Below, one piece after another: positions 27,771 to 36,771 of a stretch of DNA of 64,000 nt. Within the stretch, counting starts at the first letter, position 1. Each line of letters begins with the position of its first letter. The notes beneath the pieces were generated by a model. The model did no database searches. It saw only the letters and a program-made list of their open reading frames with translations, and was not told where the DNA came from. Both the position numbers and the translations under genes were made by a program. The stretch is from MWBV01 sp964418095 (lineage in GTDB: Archaea; Nanobdellota; Nanobdellia; Pacearchaeales; GW2011-AR1), in NCBI GenBank assembly GCA_964418095.1, contig CAYQKM010000001.1, forward strand, positions 1 through 64,000, read 5' to 3'.

Positions 27771-28183
27771 TTTAATCCAGTGCTTCCCCAACCACCTGCA
27801 CCTCTATCACTCTCAGATAATTCATCTGCTTCCTCAAACTCAATTTCAGGAAATGGTAAAATAATTATTTGTCCAACTCTCTCCCCTATCTGATATTCAT
27901 CTTCTCCAAATTTACTAAACCTAAAAACCAATTCTCCTCTATATCCAGAATCTAATACTCCGACAGAATTTTTTAATATTAAATCTTTATTTGTTACACT
28001 GCTTCTAGGGAAAATAAACATAACATGTCCTTTAGGAACTTCAAAAGTTAATCCTGTTCCATACTCAATAAATTTCTCTGTTTCTTTTTTAGAAATAGCA
28101 TATACATCCATTCCAGCATCCCCTTCATGCGCATATTTTGGAATAACAGCATCAGGATGTATTTTTTTTATTTTAATTTTCAT
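27767..28183 (-). CDS. dut: dUTP diphosphatase
   Basis: Encodes 138 residues of the trimeric dUTPase family, producing dUMP and keeping uracil out of DNA. All five motifs are visible: DAGMDVYA, PRSSVTNKDL, GVLDSGYRGEL, RVGQIIILP and the C-terminal RGAGGWGSTG. It overlaps the following 145-aa gene by ATGA, and starts 12 bases after the dCMP deaminase stop. Confidence 0.97.
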   Translation of the reverse strand: MKIKIKKIHPDAVIPKYAHEGDAGMDVYAISKKETEKFIEYGTGLTFEVPKGHVMFIFPRSSVTNKDLILKNSVGVLDSGYRGELVFRFSKFGEDEYQIGERVGQIIILPFPEIEFEEADELSESDRGAGGWGSTGLK

Positions 28184-28195
28184 TTTTTAATTTAA

Positions 28196-28693
28196 TTACA
28201 GTTCTTTATTTAAAATTCTTCCTCTCCTAAATTTTTCTATATTAGGCAATTCTCCATTCCAGTATCTAACTTTAACTCCAACTTCTTGAAACATCTCTAA
28301 ACTTCTTTTCATATGCTCAATGTCTTCAGGAGAATTTGTTTTATCCCAATCTCTATCAACAATAACCTCAAGTATTCCAGATTGAACTATGCCTCTTGCA
28401 CAATCCATGCACGGAACACCATTTGTATACATCTTACACCCTTTTAGTGATGTTCCAATTAAAGTAGCATTATATATTGCATTTCTTTCAGCATGCTCAA
28501 ACCAATAGTACTTCTCTGGTTTCTCTTGCCTCTCTTTAACATTATCATCTAATCCCCTTACAAAACTATTATAACCAGTTGTTTTAATTTCATTATTTGG
28601 TCCAACAACAACTGCTCCAACATGAGTTCTCTCATCTTTACTCTTAGAAGCAACTAAGTAAGCCATAGACATAAAATAATCATCCCAGTTCAT
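28196..28693 (-). CDS. Deoxycytidylate deaminase
   Basis: Encodes 165 residues. It has the zinc deaminase signature HAERNAIYNA with PCMDCARG about 35 residues later. Sequence and context (between nrdJ and dut) point to dCMP deaminase, which makes dUMP for ThyA, rather than a tRNA or cytidine deaminase. The insertion KERQEKPEKYYWFEH before the motif is typical of the ComE/dCMP group. Confidence 0.92.
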   Translation of the reverse strand: MNWDDYFMSMAYLVASKSKDERTHVGAVVVGPNNEIKTTGYNSFVRGLDDNVKERQEKPEKYYWFEHAERNAIYNATLIGTSLKGCKMYTNGVPCMDCARGIVQSGILEVIVDRDWDKTNSPEDIEHMKRSLEMFQEVGVKVRYWNGELPNIEKFRRGRILNKEL

Positions 28694-28756
28694 TTTTTTC
28701 TATAATTAATTTATTTTATAAACATGAGTATCTTCTAAAATATAATTCAAGAATAT

Positions 28757-31468
28757 TTATCCGCACCCCATCCCATTATCATGCTCACAATTTTTACATT
28801 TAGGAGAGTGGCATCCTGCCTCAAAATAATATTCTAAACTTCCACATCTTTCACATATAAATTTTTTATCTAATTTTCCATTAGTTCCAGATATTTCAAT
28901 TTCATCATCTCCTGAAACTCTGCTTGCTTGAGATAAAATTGATTTATATTCAGGTGTTCCTCTTTCAATTTTCCTTAAATCTTTTTTATTAACAACTTGA
29001 ATCAATTCTCCTGTAATCTCATCTCTTTTAAGAATACCATTTCTTAAAAAATAGTCTTCAAAAACTAATCCTGCAGCATGCTCAATAGATTTTATTCTTC
29101 TTGGTCCAATTCCTTCATCTTCACTTGAAAAAGGAGATTCTAATCTTTTAACTAACTCTGCATAATCTGGATTATGTCCTCTCAATATTTCTGTTCTATC
29201 CATGCCTGATTGAGAAAATGTAACACTCGTAGCAGCACCTATTGGAGCTCTAACCTGAAAATCTTCATCAGGAATAAAATAAGCTTTTTTAGTTTTATCA
29301 TCAACATATAAATTACTTGTCAAAATAAAATGCAAGCTGTCTTTATTCTCTATTCTCTTAATTTTATATTTAGTTGAGTGAGGTTTTATATCTAATAAAG
29401 GATGAGGTTTTACACTCTTTTGTACAAGTTCAATATTCTCTAATTTACTTTTTTTAAGAACAGCATCTCTCGAGCCCTCCCTATAAATTGTAACTCCTTT
29501 ACACCCTTCTTCCCAGGCAGTCTTATATAGTTTGTCAACTAAATCTGTTCCAACTTTTTCAGGCAAGTTTATTGTTACACTAATTGAATGGTCTATCCAT
29601 TTTTGTATTGCTCCCTGCATCTTCACCTTTTGAACCCAGTCAACATCATTTGCAGATGCTCTATAATAAGGAGATTTCTTTAATATCTCTTCTAATTCAG
29701 CTTCTTTTTCTTTATTGAGCATACTCTCTTCTGCAGTTTTTTTTACTTCATCTACATTATAGTCATTAATCTTTAGCCAATCTTCAAATTTATGATGAAA
29801 TACTTTGTACCTTTGCCATTTATCTCCTTGCTCATCTACTTCATCAACTCTGTTATTAGAATCATTTTGATTAACTTTCTTTTTTCTTTCATAAACAGGT
29901 GAAAAAACAGGCTCTATTCCAGAAGTTGTTTGTGCCATCATACTTACTGTGCCTCCTGGAGCTATTGTTAACATTGAAATGTTTCTCCTTCCATGTTTAA
30001 TCATCTCTTCATAGAGTTGAGGATCTTCTTTTTTTATTCTTTGTATAAAAGGATTATTTTTTTCTTTTTCTGAATCATATATTGGAAACTTACCTCTTTC
30101 TTTTGCTAACTCAACTGAGCTTCTATATGCTTCAACTGCAAATGTTTTATGGACTTCTGTTGCAAATTCTGTTGCTTCTTTAGTTCCATATGTTAATCCT
30201 AGTGCTGCAAGCATATCTCCTTCTCCTGTTATTCCTGTTCCTGTTCTTCTTCCTATTATTGCCTTATCTTTTATTTTTTCCCATAATTTTTTTTCAGTGT
30301 ATTTTGTTTCTTCATCTTCTGGGTCACTATTTATTTTTTTTAATATTTCATCAATTTTTTCAATTTCCATATCAATAATATCATCATTCATTCTTTGAGC
30401 ATATCCTGTGTGTTTCTTGAATAGCTCAAAATCAAATTTAGCTTCTTTAGTAAATGGATTATCAACATAGCTAAATAAATTTACAGCTAATAATCTACAC
30501 GAATCATAAGGGCATAGAGGTATTTCACCACACGGATTAGTTGAAACAGTTTTAAATCCTGACTCACCATAACAATCTGGAATAGACTCTCTTAAAACAG
30601 TATCCCAAAATAATACACCTGGCTCAGCAGATTTCCAAGCATTATTAATTATTTTATCCCAGAGTGATTTAGCATTAACTGTTTTACTATATTTTGGATT
30701 ATCTGAATTTATTGGAAATTGTTGTATGTGTTCTCTTTCAGAATAAACTGCTTTCATAAAATCATCAGTTATTTTTACAGAGATATTTGCTCCTGTAACT
30801 TTCCCTGTTTCAAGTTTAGCATCAATAAATTTTTCTGCATCTGGATGATCCACTGATAAACTCAACATTAAAGCTCCTCTTCTTCCATCTTGAGCAACCT
30901 CTCTTGTTGAATTAGAGTATCTCTCCATAAAGGGAACAATTCCAGTTGAAGTTAAAGCACTATTAAGAACAGCCATCCCTTTAGGTCTTATATACGATAA
31001 ATCATGTCCTACTCCACCTCTCCTTTTCATTAATTGAACTTGCTCTTGATCAGTTTTCATTATTGCACCATAAGAATCTGAAGAACATTCATCATTCCCA
31101 ATAACAAAGCAATTAGACAGTGAAATAATTTGATTAGTGTTTCCTATACCAGACATAGGACTTCCTTGAGGAATAATATATTTGAAGCGATCCATTAGCC
31201 CAAATAATTCTTCAGACTTCATAGGATTAGCATATTTCTTTTCAATTCTCTCAAATTCATAAGCTAGCCTCTTATGCATATCTGTTGGAGTTTTTTCATA
31301 TAAAACAATATTTGCTAAATCTTTTTCATTTTTTTGATTAGAAGAGTTTTTTAAAGCATATTTATCTAAAAATGCATTTGCTGCTAAAGCATCACCCCTG
31401 AAATATTCTTTTGATTCTTCAAATGCTTCTTGGTAGTTATAGGTCTTTTTTTCTAAATTTTCTCCCAT
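28757..31468 (-). CDS. nrdJ: Class II (B12-dependent) ribonucleotide reductase
   Basis: Encodes 903 residues. Landmarks are MKRRGGVGHDLSYIRP, the active-site segment STNPCGEIPLCPYDSCRL, GRRTGTGITGEGDML, TIAPGGTVSMMAQTTSGIEP, and a C-terminal Cys-rich tail CERCGSLEYYFEAGCHSPKC with a final GMGCG that acts as the redox shuttle. No nrdB or activase gene is nearby, which fits class II. It follows nrdR in one operon with 13 bases between them. Confidence 0.95.
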   Translation of the reverse strand: MGENLEKKTYNYQEAFEESKEYFRGDALAANAFLDKYALKNSSNQKNEKDLANIVLYEKTPTDMHKRLAYEFERIEKKYANPMKSEELFGLMDRFKYIIPQGSPMSGIGNTNQIISLSNCFVIGNDECSSDSYGAIMKTDQEQVQLMKRRGGVGHDLSYIRPKGMAVLNSALTSTGIVPFMERYSNSTREVAQDGRRGALMLSLSVDHPDAEKFIDAKLETGKVTGANISVKITDDFMKAVYSEREHIQQFPINSDNPKYSKTVNAKSLWDKIINNAWKSAEPGVLFWDTVLRESIPDCYGESGFKTVSTNPCGEIPLCPYDSCRLLAVNLFSYVDNPFTKEAKFDFELFKKHTGYAQRMNDDIIDMEIEKIDEILKKINSDPEDEETKYTEKKLWEKIKDKAIIGRRTGTGITGEGDMLAALGLTYGTKEATEFATEVHKTFAVEAYRSSVELAKERGKFPIYDSEKEKNNPFIQRIKKEDPQLYEEMIKHGRRNISMLTIAPGGTVSMMAQTTSGIEPVFSPVYERKKKVNQNDSNNRVDEVDEQGDKWQRYKVFHHKFEDWLKINDYNVDEVKKTAEESMLNKEKEAELEEILKKSPYYRASANDVDWVQKVKMQGAIQKWIDHSISVTINLPEKVGTDLVDKLYKTAWEEGCKGVTIYREGSRDAVLKKSKLENIELVQKSVKPHPLLDIKPHSTKYKIKRIENKDSLHFILTSNLYVDDKTKKAYFIPDEDFQVRAPIGAATSVTFSQSGMDRTEILRGHNPDYAELVKRLESPFSSEDEGIGPRRIKSIEHAAGLVFEDYFLRNGILKRDEITGELIQVVNKKDLRKIERGTPEYKSILSQASRVSGDDEIEISGTNGKLDKKFICERCGSLEYYFEAGCHSPKCKNCEHDNGMGCG

Positions 31469-31481
31469 CTTTTTTACCTTC

Positions 31482-31919
31482 TTATAATTCTTTCATCTCC
31501 TGTTTAAAATCATTTATATCTTGAAATTGCCTATATACTGATGCAAATCTTACATAAGCTATTTCATCAAGTTTTTTTAGTTTCTTCATAACTAATTCTC
31601 CTATTACTGAACTTTTAATCTCCTTTTTCCCTGCTTTTCTTATTTGCTCATCTATTTGATTTATCATCGTGTTTACCTTGTCTTGAGGAACAGGGCGCTT
31701 CTCAAGTGCCTTGCTTATACCAGCCTCAAGTTTTTTAATATCAAATTTTTCTCTGCGTCCATCTTTTTTTATTATGTATAAGTCTGTTCTTTCAATTCTT
31801 TCATAAGTTGTAAATCTCTTTTTGCATTTCAAGCACTCTCTTCTTCTCCTTATCACATTAAGAGAGTCTCTTTTATCAGTCACTTTTGATTCATCATTAC
31901 CACAATATGGGCAGTTCAT
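31482..31919 (-). CDS. nrdR: NrdR transcriptional repressor
   Basis: Encodes 145 residues. An N-terminal zinc ribbon (CPYC at residues 3-6, CLKC at about 34-37, with RRRRECLKCKKRFTTYE) is followed by an ATP-cone domain that senses ATP and dATP. The family represses ribonucleotide reductase genes by binding paired 16-bp boxes; such a pair lies just upstream. The AGGAG-like site AAAGGAGT precedes the ATG. NrdR is mainly known from bacteria, so its use here is worth noting. Confidence 0.96.
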   Translation of the reverse strand: MNCPYCGNDESKVTDKRDSLNVIRRRRECLKCKKRFTTYERIERTDLYIIKKDGRREKFDIKKLEAGISKALEKRPVPQDKVNTMINQIDEQIRKAGKKEIKSSVIGELVMKKLKKLDEIAYVRFASVYRQFQDINDFKQEMKEL

Positions 31920-31951
31920 TTTACTCCTTTAAAACCCAAGTTAATTTGCCT

Positions 31952-31998
31952 ATACAACATATTGTATGTTTAAGCCTCTTTATTACCACAGGTTGTAT
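31952..31998 (-). promoter_or_regulatory. Pair of NrdR-box-like operators upstream of nrdR-nrdJ
   Basis: ATACAACATATTGTAT (31952-31967) is a palindrome, and TTACCACAGGTTGTAT (31983-31998) is a weaker copy. They begin exactly 31 bases apart, about three helical turns. Known bacterial NrdR boxes are 16-bp near-palindromes with a similar TTGT half site and helical spacing. A TATA-like TTTAAATA lies near 32020 on the minus strand, so bound NrdR would block transcription. Confidence 0.7.
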
Positions 31999-32170
31999 TA
32001 ATAATTTACTCTAAAAAGGACTCCTATTTAAACTTTAGTAATCACTAATCTATTCAACATCCACATACAACTTTTCCTTTGTAAAATTAAAATAAATTAT
32101 ATTTCAAGCACTAAATTTTCAAACCTAACCTTTTTAAAGTTTAGAAATCTCTTTAAAATTAGGAGGTAAA

Positions 32171-32431
32171 ATGGACTATTTTCAAGGACTTGCTACTCAA
32201 TTAGGAATTTCTCTTTGGCTTTTAATTGTAGTTTTTATCTGGTCTTCTGTCTGGAAGTTTTTAGCATTATGGAAGTCTGCCAGAAAGAACCATGTATGCT
32301 GGTTTATTGTGTTTGCTCTGATTAGTGACTTGGGTATTTTAGAGATTTTGTACATTTATTTATTCTCTGAATCCTGTTGTAAAAATAAAGCAAAGAATGA
32401 AACAAAAAAACCTGTAAAAAAGAGAAAATAA
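32171..32431 (+). CDS. Small membrane protein, DUF5652-like
   Basis: Encodes 86 residues with two transmembrane helices (about 15-35 and 43-64) joined by WKFLALWKSARKNHVCWFIVF, a pattern seen in DUF5652 proteins of DPANN archaea and CPR bacteria. The C-terminus is a Lys-rich tail. AGGAGG-like TTAGGAGG precedes the ATG. Function unknown. Confidence 0.65.
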   Translation: MDYFQGLATQLGISLWLLIVVFIWSSVWKFLALWKSARKNHVCWFIVFALISDLGILEILYIYLFSESCCKNKAKNETKKPVKKRK

Positions 32432-32435
32432 ATTT

Positions 32436-32678
32436 TTAATTATTTTTTTTAGATTTTATTGTTGTTAATCCAAGTAAAAACCCTATTATAACAGAAGTTA
32501 TAATTACATGAGATAATCTTGAAAAGAATACACCTATTTTAGAAACATCCATATTGCCTAACATTAATTTTAGTGAATTACTATCCCCAGAAACTTTAAC
32601 ATATATTAAAAAATAAATTGTTAAAAATAATACTCCTGAAAAAACTAAACTCCAAATTAACCAATTAAATTTTCCCAT
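32436..32678 (-). CDS. Two-helix membrane protein, unknown
   Basis: Encodes 80 residues with hydrophobic segments at about 6-28 and 50-73 and a basic tail KSKKNN. It converges on the DUF5652-like gene with only four bases between stops. No family recognised. Confidence 0.5.
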   Translation of the reverse strand: MGKFNWLIWSLVFSGVLFLTIYFLIYVKVSGDSNSLKLMLGNMDVSKIGVFFSRLSHVIITSVIIGFLLGLTTIKSKKNN

Positions 32679-32811
32679 TTTTATATATCTTTAATGACTT
32701 TATTATTTTTAAATCTAATGAGTTTAACTAATCTAAAGATATTTTAAAATTAAGCTTAAAAATTTTAAATCTATAAATTATTAAAGCAGAGTATATTCTA
32801 ATTATAGTAAA

Positions 32812-33237
32812 ATGGATTACACTATAATTATTTTTATTTTAATTTTTCTTGTAGGAATAGCTATAGCATATTTTGTTGGAAAGAAAACAGGAGTACTTCA
32901 AAGGGATAAGTATTGGGAAAGTGAATTACCTACTCAAAGAAAACAAGCAATAGCTCAATCAAGAGCAGTTTTAGGAGGACAGTTTTCAGAACAACTTTCA
33001 CCTTATCTCCCAGGATTTAAGCACTCACCAACAGAGTGCAGATTTATTGGAAAGCCAATTGACTTTATCTGCTTTAAAGGAATGGATAATAAAGAAATAA
33101 ATGAAGTAGTATTTGTAGAAGTTAAAAGCGGTAGAAAATCTAAATTATCTCCTCAAGAAAAAAATCTGAAAAAAACAATTATAGATAAAAAGGTTAAGTG
33201 GGAAGAGTATAGGGTTCCAGAAGAGATTACAGAATAG
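32812..33237 (+). CDS. Holliday-junction-resolvase-like nuclease with N-terminal membrane helix
   Basis: Encodes 141 residues. Residues 4-22 form a membrane helix. The rest matches the archaeal endonuclease domain PF10107: SRAVLGGQFSEQLSPYLPGF, TECRFIGKPIDFICFKG, then EVVFVEVKSGRKSKLSPQEK. The PD-(D/E)xK acidic and Lys residues are D in PIDFI, E and K in VEVKSG. The membrane anchor and location next to a restriction island leave its DNA target open. Confidence 0.75.
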   Translation: MDYTIIIFILIFLVGIAIAYFVGKKTGVLQRDKYWESELPTQRKQAIAQSRAVLGGQFSEQLSPYLPGFKHSPTECRFIGKPIDFICFKGMDNKEINEVVFVEVKSGRKSKLSPQEKNLKKTIIDKKVKWEEYRVPEEITE

Positions 33238-33278
33238 AGCATAATAATCCTTAAATACTATTTCTTTGATAAAGCAAT

Positions 33279-33551
33279 ATGGAAGATAAAAACATACAAA
33301 ACCTTGAAAGGCTTACAGAGAAATTTGGAAGAAAATATGATTTAATAGAGATTCAAGGACAGTCTGTTTATGGATGTACTTCTAAAGAAAGAAAATATTT
33401 AGGCCCATTAGCAGAGTATACAAGATACAAAAGACTAAAATTAAGATATAAGAGAGGTTTAGAACAAGATGGCTCTATTGAAGATAAAGATGAAAAAAGA
33501 GCTTACAAATTATTTCTAGAATCTTCAAGGTCTCGCAGAATTACTGAGTAG
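33279..33551 (+). CDS. Hypothetical basic protein, 90 aa
   Basis: A highly charged small protein (YKRLKLRYKRGLEQDGSIEDKDEKRAYKLFLESSRSRR) with a likely nucleic-acid-binding composition. No family is recognised. It lies in a run of short plus-strand genes ending before hsdM. Confidence 0.5.
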   Translation: MEDKNIQNLERLTEKFGRKYDLIEIQGQSVYGCTSKERKYLGPLAEYTRYKRLKLRYKRGLEQDGSIEDKDEKRAYKLFLESSRSRRITE

Positions 33552-33588
33552 ACCCAAAATTTAAAAATCTCAAATACCTCCTAACAGC

Positions 33589-33894
33589 ATGAATATTAAA
33601 CCTACAAAAAAGAAAGTGATTTGGACACCTGTTATTGCTCTCACAATAAATATAATTGTTCCATTAATTAACTGGCTTATTACAACAATAACCTGGCCTT
33701 TAGTAATGAAATATATAGAATCAAATCAAGTTGAAGGATTATTTCAACCTGCTTTAGTAACCTCACTTGTAACCTATTTTATTTCTCCATTAAATATAGG
33801 GATTTTTGTAGTTGAAATAATTGTAATTTATTTTGTCTGGAGTTTATTCCAAAGAAAAAAACCAAAAATGCCTAAGACCCCTAAAAGAAAATAA
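33589..33894 (+). CDS. Two- or three-helix membrane protein
   Basis: Encodes 101 residues with hydrophobic segments at about 13-32, 36-58 and 66-88, and a Pro/Lys-rich tail PKMPKTPKRK that should face the cytoplasm. No family recognised. Confidence 0.5.
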   Translation: MNIKPTKKKVIWTPVIALTINIIVPLINWLITTITWPLVMKYIESNQVEGLFQPALVTSLVTYFISPLNIGIFVVEIIVIYFVWSLFQRKKPKMPKTPKRK

Positions 33895-33933
33895 AGCATA
33901 ACTCTTAAAAATAGTATCTTATATCTTTTAATT

Positions 33934-34455
33934 ATGGCTAAAAAATTACTTAAGCACACTACAGAAGATAGAGAGTACGGGAAAATAGATTTTTTCTATA
34001 GTCCAGATATGAAAAAAGACATAGAACTTAATGATGAAAAAGCACTGGATATTGTAGCTTGGACAACTGTGGAGGCTTTTATAGGAATGAATCAAGAATA
34101 CAATAAACTAGTAGAAGCAAATGCAAAGAAGAATAATTTAGAAAAAATAGCAATATTAGCAGCACATGGAGGAGCTGAAAAAAATAAGTGGGTTTATTTT
34201 ATTAATGAAGATGCAAAGTCAATGCAAAGATGGATAAGCAGCATTGATGGAAAATACAAAGCTATAATACTTTACTCGTGCAACCCTGGAAGAAACGAAG
34301 TGTACACAAGAAAAACACCTGTTATTGCCCCTAATGAAGATTTTTCTCATAAACTACTTAATCAAGGAAGAGTCCAGATAGAGATTGTCATGCCAAACAC
34401 AGGGCATGTTGACTCCTATCTTCTCGAAGAAGAATTGAAAAGATTAGAGGAGTGA
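33934..34455 (+). CDS. Caspase-like (clan CD) fold candidate, 173 aa
   Basis: I see the clan CD pattern: a hydrophobic strand ending in His-Gly (IAILAAHGG, His78) and, 38 residues later, a hydrophobic strand ending in Cys (KAIILYSCNPG, Cys116). Caspases, gingipains and CHAT proteases share that order. The N-terminal 60 residues are helical, and the C-terminal part has VEIVMPNTGHVDSYLLEEEL. No other family was recognised. It abuts, in convergent orientation, the type I restriction operon. If active it could be a defence effector; both activity and role are inference. Confidence 0.5.
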   Translation: MAKKLLKHTTEDREYGKIDFFYSPDMKKDIELNDEKALDIVAWTTVEAFIGMNQEYNKLVEANAKKNNLEKIAILAAHGGAEKNKWVYFINEDAKSMQRWISSIDGKYKAIILYSCNPGRNEVYTRKTPVIAPNEDFSHKLLNQGRVQIEIVMPNTGHVDSYLLEEELKRLEE

Positions 34456-34478
34456 GAAAAAATCTGATTATTTAAGAA

Positions 34479-35933
34479 TTACTTCAATAATTTTCCTAAC
34501 TCTTCAAATCCATTTAATAATTCTTCAATTTCTTTTTTAGCTTCTTTTAGAATAACATTATTTTGCCTGTAAGTTATTTCAATCTCTTCTTCTTTTCTAT
34601 ATTTGTTAATAGATAAATCAAAATCATTAGATTTTATCTCTTCAATTGGGACAAAGAAATGTTTCTTAGTCCTATCTTCATTATCTTCTTTGTTTCTTTT
34701 TTCAAATCTTTCTAATATATCTGGAATATCATTCTTTTCAGGCTGGGGTATCCTTTTATCATCTAAACTATAACCATCTGCTTCCATTTTATAGAACCAA
34801 ACTTTTTCAGTAGGTTCGCCTTTTGTAAAAAATAGAACAGCAGTAGAAACTCCTGCATATGGTTTAAATACCCCCGAAGGCATAGATATAATAGCATCAA
34901 GCCTGCATTTTTCTAATAATAACTTTCTTATTGACTTGTGTGCCTTGGAATTACCAAATAAAACTCCATCCGGCACTATAACAGAACATCTTCCTCCCAC
35001 AGATAAAGAATTATACATTAATTCTAAAAATAACAGTTCTGTTTTACTAGTGCTTATTGTAAATTCGTCTGACTTTTCACTTTCATTTATAGATCCTTTG
35101 AATGGAGGATTAGCTAAAATTAAATCATATGTTCCATTTTCATTATATCTCTTGGATAATGTATCTTCTCCTTTAATTTGAGGATCAGTTATTCCGTGCA
35201 TCATTAAATTCATAACCGCAATTCTAACCATTGTTCTATCAATATCATATCCATATAAAGATTCTTCATCTAATATTTTCTTTTTTTGAGGGGTTAATGT
35301 GCTTACTCCATTTTTCTTGTTTCTATTCAAAATATACTCATAAGCATTAACTAAAAATCCAGCTGTTCCACACGCAGGGTCTAATATTCTGTCTCCTAAT
35401 TCTGGGTTTGCAAGTTCCACCATCATCTTAATTATATGCCTTGGAGTTCTGAATTGTCCATTTTTACCTGCAGTTGTTAGTTCAGATAGAAGGTACTCAT
35501 AAATATCTCCTTGTGTATCCTGATTTTGTTCTTTAATATGTAAATCATTAATTATATTTACTGCTTCAATTAATAAAGAAGCTGTTGGAAGAGAAAAACT
35601 TGCATCTTTCATGTATTTAGAATATAATGAATCTTTTTCTCCGAGTTCTCTCATAAATGGAAAGACAACATCTCTTACATGAGCTAGGATTCTATCAGAA
35701 GGCATCTCAGTCCAAACAGACCATCTGCAATTTTCATGTCCTGTAAATATAGAATTGAACTTAATGCCTTTTAATGTTGCATTTTGTTGCTCCAGAACAT
35801 CTTTATCCTGCATTTTCTTCATGAAGATAAGATATGATATTTGCTCAATTGCCTGAAGAGGATTGCTAATGCCTCCGCTCCAGAATTTATCCCATAACTT
35901 GCGTATTTTTGATTTAAGGTCAGCATGTAACAT
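34479..35933 (-). CDS. hsdM: Type I restriction-modification methyltransferase subunit HsdM
   Basis: Encodes 484 residues, an N6-adenine methyltransferase. The N-terminal helical domain (KIRKLWDKFWSGGISNPLQAIEQISYLIFMKKMQD) is followed by SAM motif I DPACGTAGFLVNAYEY and the catalytic NPPF in LILANPPFKGS. It acts with HsdS and HsdR. It is last in its operon, two bases after the 277-aa membrane protein gene. Confidence 0.96.
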   Translation of the reverse strand: MLHADLKSKIRKLWDKFWSGGISNPLQAIEQISYLIFMKKMQDKDVLEQQNATLKGIKFNSIFTGHENCRWSVWTEMPSDRILAHVRDVVFPFMRELGEKDSLYSKYMKDASFSLPTASLLIEAVNIINDLHIKEQNQDTQGDIYEYLLSELTTAGKNGQFRTPRHIIKMMVELANPELGDRILDPACGTAGFLVNAYEYILNRNKKNGVSTLTPQKKKILDEESLYGYDIDRTMVRIAVMNLMMHGITDPQIKGEDTLSKRYNENGTYDLILANPPFKGSINESEKSDEFTISTSKTELLFLELMYNSLSVGGRCSVIVPDGVLFGNSKAHKSIRKLLLEKCRLDAIISMPSGVFKPYAGVSTAVLFFTKGEPTEKVWFYKMEADGYSLDDKRIPQPEKNDIPDILERFEKRNKEDNEDRTKKHFFVPIEEIKSNDFDLSINKYRKEEEIEITYRQNNVILKEAKKEIEELLNGFEELGKLLK

Positions 35934-35935
35934 GT

Positions 35936-36769
35936 TTATTGTTGTGAATCCTCCTTTTTAGATTTTTTTAGAAAGGTAAGATTTTCAAATAAATTAGTAA
36001 ACTTATCAATTAGCCTTTCTTGTTTTTCTAGATTTATTTTAATATCTGTTTCTACTCTTTTTATGTTTGCTTTTGGAAAATTATAAAATTTGTCTCCACT
36101 ATTTAAATGGATATATTCTTCATCTTGTTTAATTAGCCTACCAGTAAATTTTTTTTCATTTAAATCTATAATTTTAACTTCATTATATTTAATTGTCTTT
36201 GCTGTATGAAGGACAATTATTTTATTTAGTGTTGGCAATAAACAGATTAAGATAAAAATACGGACTATCCAATTATCAAAAAATAAAAAAATGTTTATAG
36301 AGATGAAGATAGTTAAGTATCCAATTATTAAAACAAATATTTGATTAGGCAAGGTCATGAAAAATTTCTTAAAGAACTGATTTAGTTTTGTTTTCGTTTT
36401 CAAATCTATTCCAAATTTTTTGATATTTCTCAAACACACCTCATAAAAATAGGAATCTTTTTTATTTCTTATTATTTCAAAGATTTTCATTTTAATATAC
36501 AAATAAAAATACAATAAACTATAAATTAACCAAAAAAGCAAAAATCCAACTATTGTTAAATTTAATTTTAAATTAGGAAAATAATAAAAAAATAACAATG
36601 GGATTATGATGTATATTAAAAATAGGATAAAACCAATTATATAGTTAAGGCTCTTATTTTCTTTGGAGGGATAAAAATCTAACACGACCTTGCCCAAATA
36701 AAATGAGAGAATTCCAGCTATACTGATAAACAATGTTATCCCTCCTGGGGTTAAATATTCTTCAATCAT
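35936..36769 (-). CDS. Multi-span membrane protein inserted in the hsd operon
   Basis: Encodes 277 residues with about six hydrophobic segments (residues 9-28, 40-62, 69-94, 136-170 and onward). The C-terminal 80 residues are soluble and charged (DLNEKKFTGRLIKQDEEYIHLNSGDKFYNFPKANIKRVE), resembling an Sm-like or OB-like beta barrel. It sits two bases from both hsdS and hsdM, so it is certainly co-transcribed. No family recognised; a membrane-damaging or signalling partner is possible. Confidence 0.65.
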   Translation of the reverse strand: MIEEYLTPGGITLFISIAGILSFYLGKVVLDFYPSKENKSLNYIIGFILFLIYIIIPLLFFYYFPNLKLNLTIVGFLLFWLIYSLLYFYLYIKMKIFEIIRNKKDSYFYEVCLRNIKKFGIDLKTKTKLNQFFKKFFMTLPNQIFVLIIGYLTIFISINIFLFFDNWIVRIFILICLLPTLNKIIVLHTAKTIKYNEVKIIDLNEKKFTGRLIKQDEEYIHLNSGDKFYNFPKANIKRVETDIKINLEKQERLIDKFTNLFENLTFLKKSKKEDSQQ

Positions 36770-36771
36770 CT

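Noticed and set aside
30190..30378. Hydrophobic plus-strand frame inside nrdJ
   Set aside because: It is antisense to the conserved TGTGITGEGD region of nrdJ; its Leu/Phe richness is a by-product of AT-rich coding.
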